This document shows, in pieces, positions 21,125 to 31,586 of a DNA stretch of 64,000 nt. Numbering within the stretch: the stretch's first letter is position 1; every line of letters begins with the position of its first letter. Location: the NCBI GenBank assembly GCA_029891345.1, contig CM056993.1:225379924-225443923 (forward strand). The letters run 5' to 3'. The notes under the pieces were generated by a model that searched no databases, had not been told where the DNA came from, and saw only the letters and a list, made by a program, of their open reading frames with translations. This DNA is from Dryococelus australis. Its lineage: Eukaryota > Arthropoda > Insecta > Phasmatodea > Phasmatidae. The translations under genes were made by a program, and so were the position numbers.

Positions 21125-21718
21125 CTAGTCAAAAAGAATTGAGTGTGAATTATCAACAATGTGTTGAAAGTCTGGCGTGTTCAATTCGAGATCGGTCAAT
21201 AAATTTACATGAAGGGGATTTAATATCCCGCGATCTATCTTGGTGAAGAGCGAAAGTATCGGTTTGCCATTTGGCATTATGTGTGCAAACCGCTCGTTGA
21301 AATCATCGATTCCTCCAAAAAGAGAATCCAACTCAGAGTTCAATTCGAAAGAATAGATGGGGTGCACAAGATGTAGTGGAAAATTACGATACCAGTGATA
21401 CGCTTGCGAGATAAGATCCAACTGTTTGTTTAATGTAGATTTTTTTTTTTGTTTACGATAGTCGCAACTGTTATTTTGCGCATCGATTGTAAATATTTCT
21501 TTGTTTTTCAAATCGCGTGGAAAGTGATTTACAAAATAGACGGTTAAATAGTAAGTTAATAAAAGGTCGGTAAGGGAATCTAATGGACGATAAGCTGCCA
21601 ATACATTTGCGAGTAATTTGAAATGCCGATCAGTTAAGCAGGCTATCTGCGACAAGATTTTGTACACCTCAAACAGCTTGAGTGTGGGCTTCCCATTGTC
21701 CAAAATTGTCATTTCCAC
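21125..21718 (-). CDS. viral gene of unknown function, 197 codons intact
   Basis: Open from ATG at 21718 (MEMTILDNGKPTLKLFE) to a stop at 21125. The product is leucine-rich, globular-looking, with no membrane segment. It overlaps by about 50 bases the end of the membrane-protein frame upstream on the same strand, a packing typical of large DNA viruses. It is one of the few frames of this length without a break. No family is recognised. Confidence 0.55.
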   Translation of the reverse strand: MEMTILDNGKPTLKLFEVYKILSQIACLTDRHFKLLANVLAAYRPLDSLTDLLLTYYLTVYFVNHFPRDLKNKEIFTIDAQNNSCDYRKQKKKSTLNKQLDLISQAYHWYRNFPLHLVHPIYSFELNSELDSLFGGIDDFNERFAHIMPNGKPILSLFTKIDRGILNPLHVNLLTDLELNTPDFQHIVDNSHSILFD

Positions 21719-22520
21719 TTATCTTTAATTTACCCTTTAACCACAACCGAAGAAAATTTATTAAGTAGGCGGCAAAACCCAAAATAATGACCCCGTCGAT
21801 AAAAATTAATCCGTGATACAAATACTGAAATATGTTTTTCGTATAGTCGAATACATCGCCGCCAAATGCCACAACATTCTCCACATCTTTGCCCAATATA
21901 TCGGCGATCGCATCCGTCCACGATGCATCGACACAACGATATTCCACATTGATGTCGGTCACGGGAGGATCGTTTCGAGTACTGTCACAATGAATGCACG
22001 CAGTATCATCATTCGCTCCCAAACACTGGGCGTTTTTTACCTCGTCACATAAAACTTTACTGTCGCATAAATCCAAGTAACTATGGCTGGAAAACGTCCG
22101 ACAACTGAGATAATTGACTTTACACACTTTGAGTTTTCCACTGTCATTTTCGTTGTGAATGCATCCGCTTATCGCCTTCCTGTACCTATCGATGTAGGCG
22201 GCCAGACCCAAAACACCAACGGCAGAAAGAAAGGTGTAACAGACGAATTTTGTTCTCTGAGAGAAATTTTTTTTTTTACTTTCGTCAATTTGGGATCGTA
22301 AATGATTAGTTTTACAACATCGTTACCATTAGCGGCTGGATTCAATGCTGGATTCAACAAGTTTTGTTTTTTGGATCCGAGCTGGATTTTATGCAGCACA
22401 TAACCTGATATTTTTTTTATTTTGTACAGTAAAACTTTATGCACATTGTCGTCGAGACGGATTCTCCAATCGATCTGACCGAAAGCAGCGTCAAACTGGC
22501 CTTTTTTTTATCTTGCTCAT
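21669..22520 (-). pseudogene. viral two-pass membrane protein with Cys-rich ectodomain, frameshifted
   Basis: A start at 22518-22520 (MSKIKK) is followed by an A-run frameshift near 22500, then a basic cytoplasmic-type region containing NPALNPAANG, then a frameshift near 22220. After it comes a hydrophobic segment, a region with at least nine cysteines (22160-21960), and a C-terminal hydrophobic segment near 21740-21800 (LIFIDGVIILGFAAYLINF). The architecture, two membrane segments around a disulfide-rich domain, suits an envelope protein. I cannot assign it to a named PIF or ODV family. Total about 280 codons. Confidence 0.55.
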
Positions 22521-23090
22521 AAATTCACCAATGGTGGGGTTGCCAATTCGTAATGTTTTGTTACCATTTGCAATTCAAGCCATACAAAGATTGACTGTTA
22601 AAAATATTTTTGAAAACAGAATCTTTTGGTAAATTCTGGACTAGCGAATGTCGAATAATTGCACGTTCACCTGCCTTGTAGACATTACCAGCGAATTTAA
22701 CGAGAGCCTTCTACATTGTTGTGTGGTTATACCTATTTTTGTTATAACTCGCAAGTTAGAGGTTTGGGAAGTTTGATGGCGACGATGGTAAGATAGACTT
22801 CCAAGATACAATTAAAAATAATCAAAAACCCGGTGATTGGTTCTACGCAAGTTTTAATACTTGCTATAAACAAGAGTATGTTGATGATTAGTATTACTAC
22901 CGATGTACATATTATTAGCTATTTACTAATATTACATTTCGGGTTTAACAAAACAATTAAAGAAAACATCATTGATTATTTCGAGAAAAAAATAGTCTCA
23001 TATAACCCTTTAAAAAAAACTTATTATATACATAATAGTTATTGTTTTATAGCATAATTCTCGATTTGGTAAAATAAAATGATCGTAAAT
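22521..23090. other. interval without a confident gene
   Basis: A plus-strand 74-codon frame at 22833-23057 has two hydrophobic stretches, but its AT-richness makes chance likely. No other structure is seen. Confidence 0.3.
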
Positions 23091-23367
23091 TTATTCTAGT
23101 TTAGTTGTTTTTTCCAGCATCCATATTTCCACATTATCAATCAACACAACATTCTTATAAACATCCGAATTACACTTATATTCGTCTGTTTTGAGTGTGG
23201 TTTTGCATGATAGAGATGTTGGTAAATGTTTTGGCGAAGAATATTTTGGTCGAGGTAAAAAGGTATGCACGTTGTTTATCTTCGAGTATCGTATACAGGT
23301 GGATTACAAAAAATATGTATGCGAATATCGTCACAGCAAACAATACACCAGAAAGATGATTACACAT
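23091..23367 (-). pseudogene. small N-terminally anchored membrane protein, frameshifted
   Basis: Starts at 23367 with a strong hydrophobic helix at residues 6-25 (SGVLFAVTIFAYIFFVIHLY). Coding character moves to another phase near 23215, continuing to a stop near 23093, giving about 90 residues with two cysteines in the tail. The signal-anchor layout fits small virion envelope proteins. No family is assigned. Confidence 0.45.
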
Positions 23368-23524
23368 TTTTTTCTATTTCCTTAGTTTTCTTATTTATTT
23401 ATTTTTTTGTTTTCAGAATTCACGTGAAGTCGATAATATACACATCATATATAATATTTTCATTATATATTCGAATACAAATATAGAAATAAAATACTGC
23501 AAATATATTTTCCTGTAGTCAGCA

Positions 23525-23779
23525 TCACCCCAAAACGACAAGAGCCCCATACTGATTTCTTATTGTACATTTTGTTTTCGCTTGTGTTGTCTTGGCAGTT
23601 TCCGCAGGGGTAGTTGTTTTTAACGATGCGCCACTAGTACCAAAATGCACAGTCATGGAGGTTTTGAGTTTATCTTTAAATTTCCAAATCACAAAGGCCA
23701 GAACTCCCAATATTAAAATGGTGCAAATACCCATCCGCAGATATATTTGGTTTTTATTATTCATCTTCTTATATATCAT
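23525..23779 (-). CDS. small membrane protein, 84 codons intact
   Basis: Open from 23779 (second ATG at 23764) to 23525. Residues 17-32 (ICTILILGVLAFVIWK) form a single membrane helix with a basic flank. The tail is rich in Thr, Lys and Ala (TTTPAETAKTTQAKTK) and ends in a hydrophobic stretch. It lies directly downstream of the decayed gene at 23804, in the same direction. No family is recognised. Confidence 0.5.
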   Translation of the reverse strand: MIYKKMNNKNQIYLRMGICTILILGVLAFVIWKFKDKLKTSMTVHFGTSGASLKTTTPAETAKTTQAKTKCTIRNQYGALVVLG

Positions 23780-23803
23780 TATGTACGGGATTACTGTAGT
23801 AAA

Positions 23804-24322
23804 TCACATGTTGCCTTCTTCGCCTTCGTAATCCATCATTAATTGATTACCATTACTGTTCGCCTGATGCATTGACAAGTGACGGGAAAAGGAAATCTAT
23901 AAACTTTCCACAAATTCAAGTATTGAAAAGTACAAGAGATTGGGGAAGTGAAGTGCGTTTAAAATAATTTCTTTTATTTGTTAGGGTGATAAAAGAAAAC
24001 TTTCATTCAAATAATCGACGTAATAGGGGTCTTCTTTTTACTTGAAATCGTAAACAAACGATTTAATTAAGAATGTACTCATACTGGTCAATAAAGCAGA
24101 TACTTTAATGGTTTTCAGTGAAATTCCAGCCACATTATTATCGTAGTATTGTACATCTACGAATTAATTGTCTATTTCGTTAACGAGGTAAAGGTTCTTT
24201 GCGATAAAGGCCAATTTATGTGTGGGGAAGTAGAAATTTTGAAGGTGGTTCATACTGAGTACAACTCGTCGAAGTTGTCTAGTTAAACAACCAATTTCGT
24301 ACTGAAGCATAGTTGCATTCAT
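23804..24322 (-). pseudogene. decayed viral gene, 172 codons, four in-frame stops
   Basis: From an ATG at 24320-24322 one phase runs 173 codons to a TGA at 23804-23806, interrupted only by stops at 24164-24166, 24038-24040, 23981-23983 and 23897-23899. No indel is needed, and the translation between stops is normal protein-like sequence ending in an acidic tail (MMDYEGEEGNM). The pieces are too short for an ORF list to show. The final TGA is 25 bases before the start of the next gene on the strand. No family is recognised. Confidence 0.6.
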
Positions 24323-24380
24323 TGTCTTATTTTATCCGAGAGTTAATATTGACATTTACAAATTTCGCATTTAGCATCAT

Positions 24381-25467
24381 TCACGAAGCAGAAGTAAAGT
24401 ATTTTCCCTCAGAATAAATTTCGTTTACGATTTTCGCATCAATGCCATATTTTCGCCTAATCATCGGACCATCAAATTCCAAAATGTATAGAGGAGTGTC
24501 GGATTTCACACCGATTAATACTTTGTTTTCATTCACATCCTCGAGAAGTAATTTATCATTTTTGAAATACAGAGTGTAATAATAGGTTTCGATTATATTC
24601 TCCAAGAAATTTTGTTTGTTGTCAGAATTATTGTGAACCGTGTTGAAGGCAACCACATCGGTAATACTTGGCGTGCACTGCAACGAATTGAAACTTTCGT
24701 TATCTTTCATTCGAACTACTTTGGTCCATTCCGGAGTACCCACATGCACAAACGAATAGTTTTGATCAAATTGGAACTTTAGCATCGCATTGAACGAATG
24801 ATTGGAAGATGTGATGCATTTACACAAATTTACTGAAACTTTTATGGGATCGCGATTAGTCCACAAAGTAGACTGCACTTTATAGGCGATGGTGTAGCCT
24901 GTTTCGGTGTTTCGTTCACTATAATTAATTCAGTAACTTTTAGCTGGGAATTGGTTATCGTCCAAGCAATATACCTACCAATGACGGAATCCAAATGGGC
25001 AATGCACGAAAAGGCACTTTGCGGGATGAATATTGTCGTGGTTTCTGTCGTGGTCGCCATGGACACCAATTTATTGTTTATGCTAATGACTCCAGGATAA
25101 TATGTGCAAATCTCTTCACGAATTTTCATATCAGAATTTGCATACATAAACATGCGAGCCATAACCCAAAATTTCCCCCATTTATTACAGGTTTAGCTGG
25201 ATACGAAAAAAACATAGTTTGAGGAATTGGCCATTGAATTGTAACATCAACTTTTCCGTCTTGGCCGTCACTGATTTTATCGAATTAATCACAAAGAAAC
25301 CATAATCACCTCTGTCTCTCTCGAGATACCAAACTCGGCGTCCTCATAAACATGGGACCGAAATGGTATGAGATCATCGGATGCTCCAACATCCGTTTTA
25401 CTATATTAATTATTTTCTTTGAATCTATATTGAAAAATTCTTGCATGGTGATAAAATCCCGAGCCGA

Positions 25468-25554
<87 letters not shown>

Positions 25555-25800
25555 CCGTAGGCTCGGAGAGTTTCGTGAAACACGTACCCTCCGTCGGGAT
25601 ACAAACCTTCATTCGAAGTAACCACTTGGAATTTCAATTGCGATAATACGTGTTGCATTGCTTCGGTATCGATTTCAATTTTTATATTACCCATCAAAAC
25701 ATGAGCGCCAACGAATGTAACAGCCATCCTAACTGCGTTTGGTCCCAATCTAGGCCAATCAATACTTATTGTGTGATGGAATATTGTATGGTGAAAGATT
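24381..25800 (-). pseudogene. odv-e66-like: ODV-E66-like polysaccharide lyase 8 gene, broken and 5'-truncated
   Basis: ODV-E66 is an occlusion-derived-virion envelope protein of the chondroitin/hyaluronan lyase (PL8) family. At 25569-25607 the minus strand encodes GLYPDGGYVFHET followed by a AYG, the catalytic-region pattern of PL8 lyases. A (TA)n tract at 25470-25552 is inserted just after. Coding-like sequence resumes below it, with a stop near 25298, a KPVINGGNFGLW block near 25170-25205, and frameshifts near 25165 and 24860. The beta-rich C-terminal part ends at 24381. The 5' part is missing: above 25770 the DNA switches to a segment duplicated from 30.9 kb. Assignment is by motif and layout only. 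Confidence 0.6.
25470..25552. repeat. (TA)n microsatellite inside the lyase gene
   Basis: About 41 TA units with one AAT variant near 25500. It separates two coding-like parts of the same gene, so it expanded after the gene lost function. Confidence 0.95.
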
Positions 25801-25917
25801 CTAAAAAGAGGAGATTAAATATGGAATATTATGTAACGACAAATTCCCTATTTCACGGTTATTTCGTCAAGTTAGCCGAACATGCAGTCATCGCTTTTGC
25901 ATCAACAAATGCCGTGA
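25771..25917 (+). repeat. copy 1 of a duplicated viral segment
   Basis: Matches 30938-31145 in the same orientation: both encode VMEYCMVKDSKKRRLNME followed by a TTNS block, and both contain a later pgaacat-type block ending in ttttg.atcaacaaat. Copy 1 lacks about 60 bases present in copy 2 between the two blocks. It abuts the truncated 5' end of the lyase gene, marking a rearrangement breakpoint. Confidence 0.8.
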
Positions 25918-25922
25918 TGTGA

Positions 25923-26239
25923 TTGATTGTTGAAAGTAAGAGTGGAGGGGGAGAGGAATGCCGATTGTGGAAAACTTTAGTAATGTTTCATGGAACTAAA
26001 CAAACGTACCCCTCCCCCTCCCCCCTCGGGGTTCTTGTACACAACTTATCCAATAGTCCTTATATAAACCATTCAGAGTTTTAATGTTTCTTCTATTTTT
26101 GAAATCAAATTATTTTTTGAAAATGGGTAGTTTTGTAGGGGGGATTGTGATTGCAAGTACATGCAATGAATAAGATGCATTTATCAGTGATTTTTTCGAT
26201 CAACCACTTCAGTTTATTCTAAGTAAAAAATTACACTAT
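25923..26239. other. interval without a gene
   Basis: Contains a C-rich run (cccctccccctcccccc, 26010-26026) and A/T runs; no gene supported. Confidence 0.4.
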
Positions 26240-27202
26240 TTGGTGATTGTGATTTTTATTTTAGTAATAATGGATTTGTACTTGCAACTTGAAAGTGCTT
26301 TACCTTCAGTCTCGACAAAGTTCAAACGACATCACTCGAATTTCAGAATACTGGTTTTCAATATGTTAAATTTTGAAAATAAAATGACGAATGTACGAGT
26401 AATAATCTTATCGGATTTATTTCTAAATCACTCATTGCTTGCTTAAGGTGTAAAGACCATATATCCATGTGCCATCATTTCGATACCAACGTCAATTTCA
26501 TAAATCCCAAAACCAGTCTTATTAAAATATTTCCCCGCAACCATGAGCCCGGCAAGGGGTATTGCATGTATTCGGAAGATAGAAGCCGACGAACTTGTAT
26601 AGCCAAGAACGGCGGGCAATGGATGCTTACGTCAGACGGTAACGATAGGTACTTGTGGATTTGCGGTTGCCAATATCCGAAAATTTTCATTTCTACAAAT
26701 TTGTACGGTGATTGCACAATATTTTCCGGTTGTCCGTTTAATTCAAAGGCTACAAATGCCAACTATTCGACCCAATGGAACTACCCCACACCAGTTTAAA
26801 TCCTTTGCTAACTGCGGACCTTTATGCACAATATCAATGTATTTCGAGGCTACACGTGATGATTTTATTGATTTTGTACCAATCAGACTTGATTATCTAG
26901 ACACGAAATTCAAATCCTTATTCATAAATATTCGACAACGAAAAATACCAGATCCTTGCAAAATTGATGCCTTGTCTGGCGAACGAATTCTCAACGACAA
27001 GGTCGGCTCACGAAACTGGAATGGCACGGTTGAATGTTACTCGTACGATTCACGTTACATCCCGTCACCTTTGAGCACGATTACCTTCTCGACAATAACG
27101 GTTTATTACGGAATGGAATCGTTTCAGTTTCAGATTCACAATCTTCTCCATTGGTTAGCGAAACACATACCGTCCAAAAAAATTTGTCATACAAACCTTT
27201 AA
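26240..27202 (+). pseudogene. pif-1/2-like: PIF-1/PIF-2-type per os infectivity factor, broken
   Basis: PIF proteins sit on occlusion-derived or nudivirus virions and are needed for oral infection. The start at 26240 begins with a hydrophobic signal-anchor (MVIVIFILVIMDLYLQL). A frameshift near 26445 moves to the 26467 frame, which carries aromatic-W-x-C-x-C followed by YP and a G-D-C-T-x3-G-C block at about 26650-26735, the conserved cysteine pattern of the PIF-1/PIF-2 family. A second frameshift near 26790 leads to another conserved-type block, DPCKIDALSG near 26957-26990, with further cysteines. Whether it is PIF-1 or PIF-2 cannot be decided by eye. Confidence 0.6.
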
Positions 27203-27781
27203 CTGGTTATACTTTCAAAGTAGAAGAGATAAACATATTGATTGATGTAGAGTTTTTAATAATTCCTAGTCATCCCTTTATTACTATAACAAGATCCTTC
27301 TTGTGTCTGGTATTTTTCTACCATGCTGCTACAGAAGACCCCAATTATCCACCTATCGATAAATCGCCTGAAATCGTGGATGTAAGATCTATATTCGTGC
27401 GCTACGAATTCGATAATTTAGTAAATACCATTGTACTCAATATTAAGAGATCCTGTTCTGCATTTTGCTGCATACTGCCATTTAGAACCAAAAAAAATTC
27501 CTACATGGGGCGAAGTTATTTACACGTTAAATTCTCAAGATCTCGATTATCTATATTGTGAAAATTTATCTGATTACTACCACACAGATCGCATTGAACA
27601 AGTTGACGAAGAACATCTCAACAAATGTGAATTCAAACCATATTTCTTACCCCCGATGTTGACATGTTTCGATGGAAACAATCATCTAACATCACAAATG
27701 CTCAATCCAGAAAATACAGGAGTATTTATTTTCGTTCTGACTAAAAATATCGCCTACCCGATATCTTTGGATGATGGATGA
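27203..27781 (+). pseudogene. viral gene of unknown function, frameshifted
   Basis: Frame 27034-27561 is coding-like from about 27200 to 27450 and then hands over to frame 27431-27781, implying an indel near 27445. The combined 190 or so codons have one N-terminal hydrophobic stretch and several aromatic clusters. It may be the C-terminal part of the PIF-like gene (total would be about 510 codons, near PIF-1 length) or a separate gene. Confidence 0.45.
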
Positions 27782-27967
27782 GAACCTCGTTAACAAGTAT
27801 CGTGCATTAGTTCCTCTCGAAACATTTCTGTTCCGATACACTCCCGACGTATATCACAAATGCGATGTTGTCTACAAATGAGAGCTCGATGAAGGATTTT
27901 TTCAGGATAACAATGGACGATGTGATTTATCAGCTTTGATTGAAAAATATAAATTCAATCCTTATTA
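27772..27967 (+). pseudogene. short viral frame with one in-frame stop
   Basis: An ATG at 27772 (MDENLVNKYRALVPLETFLF) overlaps the end of the preceding frame. The phase runs 65 codons to a TAA at 27965-27967 with a single TGA near 27880. Overlapping ATG/stop arrangement is virus-like. Unidentified. Confidence 0.4.
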
Positions 27968-28042
27968 AATCATAATCCACAACGAAGTGAAGTACCACAC
28001 GAATTTTCGTTTTTCATAAGCCAACCGTTCTAGTCATGAACA

Positions 28043-28715
28043 TTGAAAATTCACTCCAGTAAATGTATTATTCAACTTGCAAAAAAATTACACCATTGTT
28101 GCCTTGGTTACTTTAAAAAACAACTGGGACTATGTTTTACCAAAACATTCTCTAAAGTTCCACCAACTCATGAAAGAACAAAATTTTTTTACAGAATCAC
28201 ATTGTATTTAAAAATTGGAAAAAAACAAAAACCGCTCGCATCAATTTCGGCACAATTCATGACTGCGTATTCAAAAAACGAAATCAATAAAATGATCATG
28301 TTGTCAGCATCTCAAGATTAAATTTATGTAAACCAAATATACACATGGAATCCCTTGATTAATTCGTTGAGACATATCGGTTGGAAAAATAAACTAAACG
28401 ACAGTTACAACTATAGACTATTTGCAACAAATATATATACTCGAAGCAGTTTGGATTTTCTAATGCCTTGCGTTCGAGAACTCGATGGGGAAACAAACTG
28501 GAGGTTGAAACAAACATTTCATTTTAATCAGTTTGCATACGTAGTAAATTATTGCTTTTCTATTTTTTTTTAGGAGATATTTATTTTTGTTCATTTGTAG
28601 AAAAAGGAATCCTACCAAAGTGGAGTCAGATTTACAAAGATCGTTTCTGGTTGAAATTGAAAACAACGAAGATGACGATCGCAAACTATCATCCACTGCC
28701 AAAGAGTTTCTATAA
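28043..28715 (+). pseudogene. viral gene of unknown function
   Basis: The frames 28043-28321 and 28355-28573 share one phase, separated by a TAA at 28319-28321, so they are one gene. Beyond 28573 a T-run (28561-28572) marks a probable frameshift; coding-like sequence continues in another phase to about 28713. Total about 220 codons, basic and aromatic. Unidentified. Confidence 0.45.
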
Positions 28716-28901
28716 AATTTGATCAAATGCAAATCGTTTTGGCATTATTTTGCATATCCGAAACACAAACCAAGAGAGAGGTTAATGCCGCTGTTTAGAG
28801 CGATTGATACCCGAGGTTGGTTCGCGACTTATAGATCGAATATCTCACCAATTGAAAACACATTGGTTTATTCACAAAAATAAAATAAAATAAATTAAAA
28901 T

Positions 28902-29588
28902 ATGGTTTATCATACGCTTTCCTCGCTATCATGTTACTGGAGTAAATGTCGCCCTTACTTTCTAATCATTCAATGTCCTTTTGCCGACATTAACTTGTCG
29001 GAAGTCGAACAATCGATGATGACAACAGGATATATTCCGAAAAATATTCCTTTACAATGTTGTTTTGTTAATGGAAGAATAGGTGACGAACCACAACAAA
29101 ATGGAACTTTGGTAATGTTTGTAACACCAACGCATATATCGTTGTGTTTCGGGCAGAACCATTAAATATCCAGTTTAGAAGATTCGTTTGCTCCATTATT
29201 TTTAATTCGAGCCAAAGTGCCAAAGAAAAAAAACAATGATGACGAAGGTGGTGACAAAAGAATACTACGTGTTAATAATAAAACTTTATTGGATCCACGA
29301 GTGGGTTTCTTGTTTGCAAATGCGAATTTATGGTTTTATTATCACGATGATATAGAAAATGATGTGGGAAATACTCCCGAACATACCATTAGTTCGTCCC
29401 CCATAAAGTTGTTGAAAAGTCATTGCGATGTGAAACAATATTTGAATAAAATATTAATTATCGAAGTGGTAAAAATACAAGTTTTATTTTGCACAAAAAT
29501 ACAAAATCTGATAGTCGCATCGACACTGTCTTATTTCCCAATCAAGATAGGTATGGTGATTGGCCAAGGCTTAAAATCGGAAGACTAA
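28902..29588 (+). pseudogene. viral gene of unknown function, one in-frame stop
   Basis: One phase runs from ATG at 28902 to a stop at 29586-29588 with a single TAA at 29163-29165, giving about 228 codons. The middle carries a basic-acidic patch (PKKKNNDDEGGDKR). Cysteines cluster in the first third. No family is recognised. Confidence 0.5.
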
Positions 29589-29913
29589 CACGAACTGTTG
29601 TTGGTTTTGTACGATAATTATCAATCCTGGTTGAATCCTCTCATTTCAACACTAGTTCATATGTGAATATGGTAGGTACAAAAATACAAACTTTTTAAAA
29701 TTATTATTATTATTATCATTTATTTACGTAATATTCACAAAGGAATTCCAAAAATCCGAGAGCTTGTGCACATCATGACGTGATGAATGTTATAATCTCC
29801 AGCACATGTGGGTTTTTCAAATATTGTCCGGGCAATAGTTCATGGACTGAATCGTAACGAGCTTCGAATATATAAGAGTGTTCAGTTTATTCCTTTTCTT
29901 CTTCTGTTGTAGG
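29589..29913. other. interval without a gene
   Basis: AT-rich with an att repeat at 29699-29723. Nothing coding is supported. Confidence 0.4.
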
Positions 29914-30320
29914 CTAAATAGGACATCCTTTTTCGAAATGGGATAACACTAATTTATGTTGCGAGTTTGATGGTGTTGCAATTTTATGCACAATAGATTC
30001 GAGATCCAGGGTGCAATTTCCACGCAGTTCTTCCATCGTGTTTCCTCTACCATCATCGAAGACATAGAACCGACGGACTTTTAACATCTTCATCCCCATA
30101 TCCATCTACTTTGTCGTGAAAACAGTTATTTTTTGGTATACACTTCATCAGTATGTAAAGCACCAAGTTAGCATCGCCGTAATCTTCATCGGCCGTAAAT
30201 TCAAAAGTAAGTTAGAGAAACTTGCTCTGATTCCTGTAGTAAGTTCGAATGTATGCAGACTGGGATTTGTAGCCGTCCACCGCCTCAGAACCCACTAAGA
30301 AAGAGCTGTTAAAACACATC
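29914..30320 (-). pseudogene. viral gene of unknown function, frameshifted
   Basis: Coding-like sequence starts with an ATG at 30318-30320, has one TAA near 30207, and hands over near 30075 to the frame 29914-30105. The combined length is about 135 codons with an acidic central patch. A GT/TA microsatellite lies just upstream and may have disrupted an N-terminal extension. Unidentified. Confidence 0.45.
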
Positions 30321-30356
30321 GTTGTCGGCACTGAATGATACAAAAACTACAGTCGA

Positions 30357-30361
<5 letters not shown>

Positions 30362-30412
<51 letters not shown>
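30362..30412. repeat. compound (GT)n(TA)n microsatellite
   Basis: About 14 GT units are followed by about 11 TA units. A direct imperfect repeat, atttttattttactcttgaaaaaa / atttattttactcttgaaaaaa, follows at 30418-30486. Confidence 0.9.
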
Positions 30413-30478
30413 GTAAAATTTTTATTTTACTCTTGAAAAAAATCTAAAAATTGTCAAGATATAAGATTTATTTTACTC

Positions 30479-31145
30479 TTGAAAAAACATGAAATAAAAA
30501 AACTTTCTCTCTATAAATATAACACCTCCCTTTTAAAATATTTCAGTTCTTCTACGACCATGCACAGGGAATTCTTCTTTTGCCATTACTTGAATCAGTT
30601 CAATGACTGTGTAGAATACTTGGCTCGGAAACATAATGCGACTTTTCAACCTTGTCTCAAAAATACAATTCTCAAATACAAACTGATTGGCACCTGTGGT
30701 ATTCCATTGTGTTCTCGTTTCAACCACGTTTATCTGGACTTGTGCTATTATCACAACTTGAACTATACGACTTGTATAACCATGGATGATCGTCATATCT
30801 GCTATATATTCCCCGTGATACTGGGATCTGATTTGGATTTGAGATTACTACATCATTATCGCAGTTATTGCGATGGCATTGGAATGGCGTCATCAACCTC
30901 GTCATCATCTTCATTATCGCCATTGTTGTGCAAATGTGTGATGGAATACTGCATGGTAAAAGATTCTAAAAAGAGGAGATTAAACATGGAAAATTATTCG
31001 ACGACAAATTCTTAAATTCAAGGTTATTTCGTCGTAAATGTCGTTTGTGTTGGGTGCTCTATATATTGACTAATAATCACGAATTACTGCACATTCGAGT
31101 ATGCCGAACATTCAGTCTTCGCTTTTGTATCAACAAATACAGTTA
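30479..31145 (+). pseudogene. Cys-rich viral gene; source copy of the duplicated segment
   Basis: Frame 30479-31015 (ATG at 30560 or upstream) contains many cysteines (about 12 in 150 residues), a run of Ser/Thr after residue 140, and the duplicated VMEYCMVKDSKKRRLN block. It stops at 31015, but the segment copied to 25.8 kb continues to 31145, suggesting the gene once ran further. The cysteine density fits a secreted or envelope protein. No family is recognised. Confidence 0.45.
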
Positions 31146-31450
31146 CACCCAAAAAAATTAAGGATATTGTTTCGAACTGATTTTGTCAGTGGGTAAAGAA
31201 CCATATGAGTTTGTTCACCGTAATCTCGAAGGCGAAAACTTTGAAAATGATCTTGAATTGTGTACGTATTAAAACGATTTGTTGGCCATATCCGGCCCAT
31301 TGATAGTTTCTCCAATAAACTAATTTTATCCCCATAAATGTTGTTGATTCGACTGGTCTTGTACTCATTCAACAATATTGAAGAACAGGCAAAATAGATT
31401 GTTGCGTCCGGTAATTGGTGCAAGCTCGTTTCCATTATCAATACGTACAA
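31130..31450 (-). CDS. viral-type frame of unknown function, 106 codons
   Basis: Open from ATG at 31450 to 31130, overlapping the end of copy 2 of the duplicated segment. The product has an early hydrophobic stretch and a basic aromatic second half (RIWPTNRFNTYTIQDHF). It could be a displaced part of the lyase-like gene, which lost its 5' end at the other copy of the same segment; this is speculative. Confidence 0.35.
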   Translation of the reverse strand: MYVLIMETSLHQLPDATIYFACSSILLNEYKTSRINNIYGDKISLLEKLSMGRIWPTNRFNTYTIQDHFQSFRLRDYGEQTHMVLYPLTKSVRNNILNFFGCNCIC

Positions 31451-31586
31451 AACGAAAAAAAGAACAAATATTTCAAATTTGAACCATAAACTGTTGACTA
31501 CTCAGATCGGCGATCGAGATTTCTTTGGGCTCGTTGTCAGACCTGTACCGTAGAACATTGACACATCCACAATACCCACAGATTAT

